DNA of 64,000 nucleotides, taken from contig OZ018323.1 of NCBI GenBank assembly GCA_963969495.1, positions 80,362,919 through 80,426,918 on the forward strand. The letters are read 5' to 3'. A program made the position numbers and the translations under genes. The notes under the pieces were generated by a model. It was not told the origin of the DNA. It worked only from the letters and a program-made list of their open reading frames with translations, and made no database searches. Shown here in pieces: positions 57,144 through 64,000 of the stretch (position 1 is its first letter; each line of letters starts with the position of its first letter). Source of the stretch: Ceratothoa steindachneri. Taxonomy: Eukaryota > Arthropoda > Malacostraca > Isopoda > Cymothoidae.

Positions 57144-57705
57144 TCACCCTTCACAAGCCTTACATTCTCCATAGCAGTCACCTCAATACCAGTAAACACA
57201 CTCCTCAAAACGCTACCATCTTTCCCTACATACAACTTATACACCCCATTTTTACCAATCTTTCTCTCAATCTGATCACTCGCAGGATGCACAACCATAC
57301 GATTCATTTTCATAAAATCATAGCCCAAAATCACACCATACTCACTACTCACCTTATCAATCACAGAAAATTCACATTCATTCATCATCATACCATGCAT
57401 TCGAACAGGTGACCTTATCATTCCAATCACAGGCACTCTCCTATTACCAATACCTACTAAACTACCCTTGCACTCAGACAGGAGGGCTTTCTCGCTAAAC
57501 TTGTCATACACATCTTTATAAACCAAGCTCGCCTTGGATCCAGAATCTATTAAAGCCAAACACTCAATTCCATTCAACTCCACCTTCACACTCAGACACT
57601 CATACTTCCTACCAGACAGCACTTTCACACTAGACAGACTTACCAACACATTACTCACACTCATGCACCCAGAGGATACTTCAGCAGGTACCCTCTTACC
57701 ATTCA
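57122..57705 (-). CDS. Gypsy aspartic protease
   Basis: In the -1 frame from the slippery site, the chain passes through KLNGKRVPAEVSSG to an internal ATG at 57,664 and then ECLALIDSGSKASLV, the retropepsin DSG active site with a flap region after it. GVILGYDFMKMNRMVV is the second hydrophobic motif (ILGxDFM). Two such chains would form the active dimer that cuts the polyprotein. The frame ends at 57,122, overlapping the start of the RT frame by about 20 bases in a further -1 relation. A G5 run at 57,137-57,141 lies in the overlap. Confidence 0.85.
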
Positions 57706-57712
57706 GTTTCCC
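57703..57712 (-). promoter_or_regulatory. -1 ribosomal frameshift site GGGAAAC followed by TGA
   Basis: Read on the minus strand in the gag frame, the codons are GCG GGA AAC TGA, so G GGA AAC is a standard X XXY YYZ heptamer with the stop as the next codon. Slipping back one base reads GGG AAA CTG, which continues without a stop into the protease frame (GKLNGKRVPAEVSSG and on). I did not evaluate a downstream stem. Confidence 0.7.
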
Positions 57713-58085
57713 GCTTCAGACTTTCCATTCACACCTTGCGCTCTCAGTCTAATCCAACACTTTTCACTTGAATGTCCTTCCATCGCACAATAGCTACATA
57801 CATTCCTCTGGTCACGACACATCCTTGCATAATGACCAGCCTTTCCACAATTACCACATGCATATTTCATACTTTCCCCACCAGTTGCTCCACCATTCAA
57901 CCTCGGACAATCTTTCTTCAAATGGCCTATTTCTTTACACTCGAAGCACTCTTTCACACTCTTTCCTGGCAATCCTTTATCATATGCCCTTTCTTACCAC
58001 ACCCAAAACATGCACCAGATGTCCACCTACATTCTGCCAACATATGACCTTTCCTTCCACACCGACGACTGTTGTGGGAGGATGT
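57703..58085 (-). pseudogene. Gypsy Gag nucleocapsid part with serial CCHC knuckles
   Basis: Knuckles in order: a partial one (CGRKGHMLAEC, first Cys lost), CFGCGKKGHMIKDC, then after a one-base shift near 57,970 CFECKEIGHLKKDC, CGNCGKAGHYARMC and CSYCAMEGHSSEKC. All but the first fit CX2CX4HX4C. Such knuckles bind element RNA. Five in a row is more than the one or two usual in Gypsy Gag. The frame ends with TGA at 57,703-57,705 immediately after a slippery heptamer. The capsid-coding part upstream is absent. Confidence 0.8.
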
Positions 58086-58249
58086 GGCAGAAATTGTGGT
58101 AAATCGTGAGTTTGAGATTATGTAAGGGAGGAAGCCTCCATATACACTCCAACCCAAGTAAAAGTACTTTGCCCCAGTTCCAGTCCTACTGGGATGCATT
58201 GTTGGAAAATCCAGACGGGGTGATATCCACATTTTGGGGCAACTACTAT
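58086..58249. other. junction DNA between oppositely oriented Gypsy pieces
   Basis: About 165 bases that do not continue either Gag frame. Not recognised. Confidence 0.4.
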
Positions 58250-58530
58250 GGTCAGGGTGTATGTTAGCTGTGAGTGCAGTGAGAATAGAAGCAGGAATGT
58301 GGGTCGGAATATGAGTCAGAATAGTAGGGATGATAGTTGTATAAATGGAAGGAATGGTAGAAAGTACAGATGGAATAAGCGTAGGTTGCTGTAATGTAAG
58401 AAAGTTGGGCATATGAGGGCTGAATGTCATGGGGCACTTGGGAGTTATTTCAGTTGTGGGCAATCTGGACACATGATCAAGAAGTTTAACCCTGTGAGAG
58501 AAAGAATGTTACAGATGTGGAAGATTTTTT
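58250..58530 (+). mobile_element. Gypsy gag knuckle fragment, plus strand, cut by a JL-1 insertion
   Basis: Across shifting frames, an Asn/Arg-rich stretch (RNVGRNMSQNSRDD) leads to C-KVGHMRAEC, FSCGQSGHMIKKF and the start of another knuckle (ECYRCGRF) at about 58,505-58,527. There the poly-T of JL-1 fragment H begins. It is inverted relative to the large Gypsy. Confidence 0.65.
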
Positions 58531-58985
58531 TTTTTTTTTTAATTTAGGACTGCCTACTTGGGCATAAGTCGCAGTACTCATGACAGCCTTGTACTAGGCT
58601 AGGAACGTAATACCTACAAAGAATACAACAAAAAAAAAAGTTAAACAAAGTGCAGGAGGCCAGCCTCCTCCAATATGTCATAAAGTCCACAATTCAGTGT
58701 GCATGAACTAGTCCTGAGTACAATGGACAAGCGGGACATTCAACAAGAATGTGCAGAATAGTCTGGGGGACAACGCAGTCATCACAATAAGGTGCAGGCG
58801 AGTGTTGCATCAAATCCTCTGTGTACAATTCTGAGATGAGAGAAAGCAACCTGAAGCCATCCTGGTATTGGGGAGGGAGGTTCATGGGAAGTTGTGGTGC
58901 AATGGCACACAACTTCAGGGTCCACTCAGCCCATATTCCTGTCATATAACGGAAAGAGGAAGAGCGACTTGTCTCCTCTCTCATT
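58531..58985 (-). mobile_element. JL-1 LINE fragment H: 3' end with poly-A
   Basis: A T-run at 58,527-58,541 (poly-A on minus) is followed by the 3' region and then APYCDDCVVPQTILHILVEC (58,694-58,984). The sequence ggcataagtcgcag near 58,560 matches gggaataagtcgctgc at 49,610 in copy E, defining a shared 3' end. Truncated at its 5' end. Confidence 0.78.
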
Positions 58986-59049
58986 ACATTGATTGTTTTG
59001 AGATTTTCACTTACCTCTATTTTATTGTATTTTCAGCTATCATTGTTTC

Positions 59050-59900
59050 CACTTTATACATTTTTTTTCTTTTGTAAGTCCTCTAATGTTTACATAATGT
59101 ATAATCATATATATAATCAAATATTTACATCTTTTCTCATCAGTTTTACCTTTCCTTATATACCAGTTTGTTTCGCCTCTCTTTTCTCCCTCAATTCTTC
59201 CTTTAACATTTTACTCTTCAATCTTTCTTTCACTGTCTGGTCCAGAATTATAAATATATTTCTATATTCTTCCTTATTTGATCTCTAGTTTTTTTGCATT
59301 TTTTATTATATGCCATCTTTCTCTTGCTTCTTTCAATTTTACTAAAACTAGCCTTTTTTTGTACTCTCCTCCCTTTTGCCCATCTGCAATACTTTTTCCA
59401 TCTCTCCAACCCCAATTACCTTCAGAGATCAGTTCTTTACAGTATTCTATATCTTCCCTTTCCTTCCTCTGTGTTAAATTCACTTACTCCAAATATTATA
59501 TTTAATATTTTTCTCTTTTCTTCTTGTCCTCCTCTTCCTGCATTTCTTGTATTAACAGTTTTTTAACTTCTATTACAGTTTCTTTTTCCACTTATGTTTT
59601 TAATTCCTTTGATATTTCAGTTTTTATTTCACTTTTTCTTCTAGTTCAAGTTTCTTTCTTAAGCTTTTGTATTCTTGTTGAAGCTTATAATTTATTTCAT
59701 GCAATTTCTCATTATCCTTTTTTAAATTTACTGTTATCTTTTTATATTTCTTGCAATACCAATTAATTTCAATTTCTAAAGTTATCATATGGCTTCATAT
59801 TTTTTCGATGAAACCATTCACTACAATTATCACACTGGATTCCTCTCTGTATTTCGGTCACCCTCTTTCCACATAGGCCACAGCCATCCTTTGTATTTAC
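59050..59900 (-). pseudogene. CR1-like LINE ORF1: PHD-like finger, coiled coil, RRM-like part
   Basis: Minus strand: 59,900-59,800 gives CGLCGKRVTEIQRGIQCDNC and SEWFHRK, a PHD-type zinc finger as found in CR1 ORF1. A Lys/Glu/Asn-rich stretch that looks coiled-coil follows, then (59,274-59,483) KKRLVLVKLKEARERWHIIK and NAKKL, resembling an RNA-binding ORF1 domain. Stops and shifts interrupt the middle. To which CR1-like copy it belonged is unclear. Confidence 0.6.
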
Positions 59901-60120
59901 CTTGATGAGGGTCTTCCCCCTCATTAGTCTCTGCTGTATCTTCCAACCAAGATAACATAATGGATTACAAGTAATTTAACCATAAGTTGGCTAATTTCAG
60001 ATGCAGATCTTTACCTTGATGAGGGTCTTCCCCCTCATCAGTCTCCGCTCCATCTTCCAACCAGGATAACAGAATGGATTACAAGTAATTTAACTATAGG
60101 GTGACTAATTTCAGATGCAG
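59893..60120. repeat. tandem duplication, 114 bp x 2
   Basis: The phrase cttgatgagggtcttccccc recurs at 59,901 and 60,015, and gataaca-aatggattacaag and aatttcagatgcagat follow in both. About 90% alike by eye. Confidence 0.9.
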
Positions 60121-60124
60121 ATAG

Positions 60125-60363
60125 ATCACCAATAACAAGATCGAACTAACAAAACTCAAAAAGTAATGGACCCAGAAAAGTTTCAAGTTTGCACTTAAAA
60201 ATATGCACAGAACTCGCAGAAACAACCTCTTCAGGCAAATAGTTCCATAAATTGATAGTTCTAAGTGAGAAGAAGCGAACTCAGATCGGTAGCGATCGGA
60301 TGTGTTCTCAGCGAGCTCTCTATTCAGTGAAAATTTTTTCAATTTTGGATTTTTCGGTGTCAT
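60125..60363 (-). mobile_element. C-terminal end of a LINE ORF2
   Basis: Minus-strand reading gives VRFFSLRTINLWNYLPEEVV and SASSVHIFKCKLETF, the usual end of CR1/L2-type ORF2 proteins (Fxx-Rxx-WNxLPxExV...FKxxLD). It sits just upstream of the duplicated 114-bp unit. Confidence 0.6.
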
Positions 60364-60477
60364 ATATTTAAGTTCGGGAATATAGTTAACTTTGAGTGTT
60401 AGACATAATACTAAAGGAATTTTTAATTATATTTTGAAAAGTTTCTCAGTTTGGCTGTCACTTTGGATGAAGTGAGT

Positions 60478-60862
60478 ATGCCTTTTGATGTAAGCAGTGT
60501 GCATGTAGTTTGTGATTTTTGTGGTGTTGAAAGAAGAGCAAATGTAACTGAATGCCCGGTGTGTTATGTGACTAGATTAAATGTGGCTTTGGTAGAGGAG
60601 GTGAGTTGGTTGCATGATGAGAGCAAGAGATTAAGTGAGTTGGTGAATGAAGTGAGAAGGGATGTGAGTGTACTCATTAAGAATGTGGCTGGGACCAGGA
60701 GGGTGGAAGATAGGCCTAGACTAGGGACTTGAGAGAAAGAAGTGACTGATGTGAGTGAAGATGAATGGTGGGTGAATATGGATAGAATAGATAGGTTAGG
60801 ACAGGTTAGATTTGTGAGTAAGAGGGACATGGAACCTGTTAGGTTTACTAACAGATTCTTAG
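60478..60862 (+). pseudogene. CR1-like ORF1 N-terminal part, interrupted by a later LINE
   Basis: ATG at 60,478 opens MPFDVSSVHVVCDFCGVERR with a zinc-ribbon-like CDFC...CPVC. A coiled-coil helix (VEEVSWLHDESKRLSELVNE) follows, to TGA at about 60,730. The frame then continues weakly to RFTNRF near 60,855. The sequence is picked up again at 63,580 by the SGNH-like part. Confidence 0.55.
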
Positions 60863-60864
60863 TA

Positions 60865-63579
60865 AGGAAGCTTCAAATCTTCTGTGGCAGGAGATAGAAC
60901 GGGCATGTAGAAGTAAGCATGTATGTATAATGGGCGATTTTAATTACAGAAATATAGACTGAGAAGCTCTTGTGGGTGATCAGGAGGCTGAGGAATTTTT
61001 TAATGTTGTCCAAGATAATTTTCTGAGGCAGATTATTAACGAACCCACTAGAGGTAATAATATACTGGATTTAGTTCTGACAAGCTAGGGAAGAAGTTAT
61101 TAAGGATACTGAGATTGGAGGAAATTTGGGTAATAGTGACCATTGTGAAATTAGATTCAAGATGAAATGGAATGGTAGTGATAGAAGCATGAACAATGTT
61201 AAAATTCCTGACTTTAGAAGAGCAAATTATAATGGGCTAAGGACTTACCTGGAGGCAGTTGTACAGAAGAAACCAGGCAATGAAATCAAATCAGGAATAG
61301 ATCCAATGATATCAGTTAGTGGAGACAATAATCACCAGGAGGAAGAGATTACAATTGAAGAGGAGTATAAAAGAATAATTGAGCAATTAATTACAGGTCA
61401 GATGATTAACATTCCATATAAGGAGATTAGGACTAAAAATAATGACCCAAAATGGATGACAGATAAAATTAAGCATTATATTGGCATTAAAAAGGGCATT
61501 TATAGGAAAATAAAAAATGGAGAGGATCACTTAAGGCAGAGATATAATGAACTAGCAAGAGATGTTAAAAGTTAGTTAGAGTAGCAAGGAGAAATTATGA
61601 AATTAGTGGCAAATAGGGAAAAGGAAGATCCTAAAAGTTTTTAGCAATTATACAAAACTAAGGTTAGAGATAAAATAGGCCCACTTATAGATTCCAATGA
61701 AGAATTAGTGAGTGCTAGGGACTCAATGGCTGGAATGCTAAATGACTTTTTTCTCTCAGTATTTACACAGGAGGATACTCTAAATATACCCGAGGTGTCA
61801 ATGATCTTTCGGGGTAATGATGAAGAGAAATTAAAGGATATTTTGATCACAAAGGAGATAATGACAAAGGAAATTGATAAAATCAAAAGTAGTATAAAGC
61901 ACCCGGTCCTGATGAGGTCTTTCCTAGAATTTTGAAAGAATGTAAGGATGTGTTAAGTGAGCCCCTAGCATGCATCTTTAGAAAATCATTGGAGAGTGGC
62001 ATAGTGCCAGTGGCATGGAAGAAAGCCAATGTGATACCTATATTTAAGAAAGGGGATAAAACAAATATGTCTAATTACAGACCAGTAAGTTTGACATCAG
62101 TGGTAGGGAAAATGATGGAATCTATTATAGCAAGGAATATTAGAGATCACTTGGATAAGCATAAGTTGATAAAAGAATCACAGCATGGCTTTAGTAAGGG
62201 TAAATCCTGTCTGACTAATTTGCTGTCTTTTTATAGTAAGGTGTATGAAGCAGTAGATAATGATGAAAACTATGATATTTTATACTTGGACTTTAGTAAG
62301 GCTTTTGATCGAGTGCCACACTTACGACTTCTGAGCAAAGTTAAAGCACACGGGATCGATAGCAGTATATTTAGGTGGATTCAGTCATGGCTTGGTGACA
62401 GACAGCAAAGAGTTAGTATAGATGGAGTTAAATCTGAGTGGGGGTGTGTTAGCAGTGGAGTTCCGCAAGGATCTGTTTTGGGTCCCTTGCTATTCTTAAT
62501 TTATATTAATGATCTTGACATAGGTATAAGTAGTGACCTGAGTAAATTTGCTGATGATACTAAGCTAGGTAGGGCCATTAGGGCTGATTCTGATGCTGTT
62601 GTAATGCAGGAGGAATTGACCATTCTGTCCAATTGGGCCGAGAAATGGCAAATGAAGTTTAACATACACAAATGTAGTGTACTTAGTATAGGTAGAAATA
62701 ATCCATTGAATAGTTATAAATTAAATGGGAGAATTTTGGTAAGTTCAGACCTTCGTCCTAGAAAGCAATGCCTAAATGCTAAGAATAAAGCTAATAGGAT
62801 ATTGGGATTCATTAGGAGGAGTGTAAGCAATAAGAGTGCTGAAGTCATTCTAAAACTGTATCTGGCGCTAGTTAGGCCTCATCTAGACTATGCAGTACAA
62901 TTTTGGTCACCATATTATAGGAAGGATATTGATTTGCTTGAGTCTGTGCAGAGAAGGATGACAAAGATGATTGGTGGGCTAAGGAACTTACCTTATGCTG
63001 AAAGGCTCAGAAAACTAAATCTACATACATTGGAAAGGAGAAGAGTCAGAGGGGAATTGATTGAAGTCTTCAAATGGGTAAAAGGATATAATAAAAGGGA
63101 TCTGGGTAAGGTTCTTATACTTAGTGAACATGACAGGACACGTAGCAATGGGTTTAAGCTTGATAAGTATAGGTTTAGGAAGGAGATTGGGAGGAATTGG
63201 TTTACAAATCGTGTGGTAGATGAATGGAATAGGCTCACTAGACATGTGATAGAAGCCTCCTCTCTGGCTAGTTTTAAGAATAGATTAGATAAATATATGG
63301 ATGAAGCTGCTAGATGGGACTGACTTTTTTTTATGTACATATGTATATATTTTTCTAAGGAGTGGGGAGATTATATTTTGCGGCGGTTGCATGAATGGAC
63401 ATAATCCTCTGGATGCATTTTATGTATATTGTAGATTAGATCTGACGAACTCCGGTAAAGGGTGACAATGTTGATGACTTTTCTCTGGTAAGAAATCTTT
63501 TGTGTGTTGACTGGAACAGGAGCTGCCAAGTGTAGGCCATGAATGGTCTTTTGCAGTCTCCTTCTTTTCTTATGTTCTT
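60865..63579 (+). mobile_element. CR1-like LINE copy K3, 5'-truncated, with complete 3' end
   Basis: It starts inside the endonuclease (MGDFNYRNID at about 60,930, then EPTRGNNILDLVLTS). It goes through the connecting region (61,126-61,575) and RT (61,932-63,323), and ends with a ~250-base 3' region ending cttttgcagtctccttcttttct and so on, the same terminus as 46,826. It lies between two parts of another ORF1, so it is an insertion. No convincing target duplication; only ttctta is shared at the edges. Confidence 0.82.
61932..63323 (+). pseudogene. CR1-like reverse transcriptase, 463 codons open
   Basis: Open frame with PVAWKKANVIPIFKKGDKTN, NYRPVSLTSVVGKMMES, SQHGFSKGKSCLTNL, ILYLDFSKAFDRVP (motif A), SGVPQGSVLGPLLFLIYIND (motif B), [10 protein letters not shown] (motif C), VRPHLDYAVQFWSPYY, VQRRMTKMIGGLRN and the C-terminal FFTNR-type WFTNRVVDEWNRL. 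It is the best-preserved RT in the window. A short in-frame deletion is visible where DLGVxVSSDL should stand (LVSSDLRPRKQC). Upstream a frameshift near 61,895 separates it from the endonuclease, so the full ORF2 is not intact. Confidence 0.88.
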
Positions 63580-64000
63580 AAAGTGATTTGTCTGATGTGG
63601 TTGTGGCAGAAAGTGAAATAAGGGGTAGTTTGAATGAGAACAGGAGGGAGGGTAATGCTAGGCCTAGGGGGACTAGGAGGATGACTGAGGTGCTTGTGAT
63701 GAGTGATTCTCAGATTAGATATTTAGATGGGAAGTTGAGTGTGAGCAAATGGGAGGGAGTGAGTTTGTTTGCCAGGTGCTGGTGTAAATGATATGTCTGA
63801 GAGGTATGATAGTCTGGTGTCTGGGTGTGAGAGAGATGCAGTTATGATTACGCATGTGGGAATAAATGATGTAAAGAAGGTGGGTTCATGTGAGTTACAA
63901 GAAAGGTACAAAAGGTTAGTTGAAAGGATGAGTGAAAGGCGTTGTTTCAGGTGTGCTTCCAAGATTGGATGTTGGGATAGAATGGTTGTCTCGTGCAATT
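63580..64000 (+). pseudogene. CR1-like ORF1, SGNH esterase-like part, cut by window end
   Basis: Frame 63,588-63,791 gives SDLSDVVVAESEIRG then EVLVMSDSQIRYLDGKLS, matching the V(I/V)GDSQVRYLD motif at the start of SGNH hydrolase-type domains found in ORF1 of CR1-like elements (GDS changed to SDS). Downstream, after shifts, VGRxxG- and HVGxND-like text occurs (63,840-63,880, MITHVGINDV). It runs to the window edge. Confidence 0.6.

Larger units (their letters stand above)
52373..58085 (-). mobile_element. large Ty3/Gypsy element, mostly open, with extra Pol domains
   Basis: Minus-strand order: CCHC knuckles (58,080-57,703), protease (57,705-57,122), RT, RNase H, OTU-like region and second protease-like domain (57,143-54,429), integrase (54,424-52,952), C-terminal tail (52,951-52,373). 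RT before integrase places it in Ty3/Gypsy. The capsid part of Gag is missing: at about 58,085 the sequence switches to unrelated DNA. No LTR pair is visible, so this is not an intact provirus-like copy, though 4 kb of Pol is open. Confidence 0.9.

Noticed and set aside
53017..58109. Numerous His/Thr/Ser-rich plus-strand frames over the Gypsy region
   Set aside because: All are antisense to the Gypsy Gag-Pol frames, which carry the clear domain motifs.
57954..58472. 172-codon minus-strand frame crossing 58,085-58,250
   Set aside because: Only its last part (knuckles) fits Gag; the rest is antisense to the plus-strand Gag fragment and an unrelated junction.
60865..63579. Target-site duplication for the CR1-like copy K3
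   Set aside because: Only ttctta is shared, and that is also part of the element's own 3' end.

Overview
This window looks like repeat-rich nuclear DNA from an invertebrate animal, most likely an arthropod and plausibly a crustacean. The organism call is inference. It rests on intron-split genes, an AT-rich background with long (AT)n tracts, and a mix of Penelope-like, CR1-like and Jockey/I-like retroelements, Ty3/Gypsy, mariner, hAT and Tigger/pogo DNA. No bacterial genes, operons, CRISPR arrays or RNA genes were seen.

The one host gene I can support is a ribosomal protein L7 (uL30)-like gene on the minus strand. It is split into five coding exons between 43,072 and 25,313. Every exon has GT-AG borders and compatible phases, giving 213 codons without a stop. 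The C-terminal ~35-45 residues were not found. Its introns hold LINE reverse transcriptase remnants, a mariner remnant interrupted by a hAT MITE with a perfect 8-bp target duplication, a Tigger transposase remnant and a pogo-type MITE.

Layout, left to right. 1-1,915: Penelope-like element (RT plus GIY-YIG), broken. 2,529-4,715: decayed DDE-like transposase. 4,716-7,340: AT-rich and unrecognised. 7,359-11,250: fragments of a Jockey/I-type LINE that I call JL-1, plus a mariner (8,286-9,574) with matching ends. 11,450-17,285: a nearly full-length but broken second Jockey/I-type LINE (JL-2). 17,425-24,990: more JL-1 fragments and a decayed Gypsy copy split by a mariner-like remnant. 25,313-43,072: the L7-like gene, with JL-1 and CR1-like copies in its first introns. 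44,980-51,470: a decayed repeat-family ORF, Gypsy gag, CR1-like and JL-1 pieces. 51,473-58,085: a large, mostly open Ty3/Gypsy element on the minus strand. 58,250-64,000: Gypsy gag, JL-1 and CR1-like pieces, ending with a nearly intact CR1-like reverse transcriptase.

The most unusual object is the Gypsy element at 52,373-58,085. It carries serial CCHC zinc knuckles, a textbook -1 slippery heptamer directly followed by a stop at the gag-protease border, and protease, RT and RNase H domains. After RNase H come an OTU-like region whose catalytic Cys position is Ser and a second retropepsin-like domain, then integrase. A C-terminal tail with three DFxGF repeats lies behind an in-frame TAG. A decayed second copy at 20,961-23,334 has the same order of second protease domain then integrase, so that order belongs to the family.
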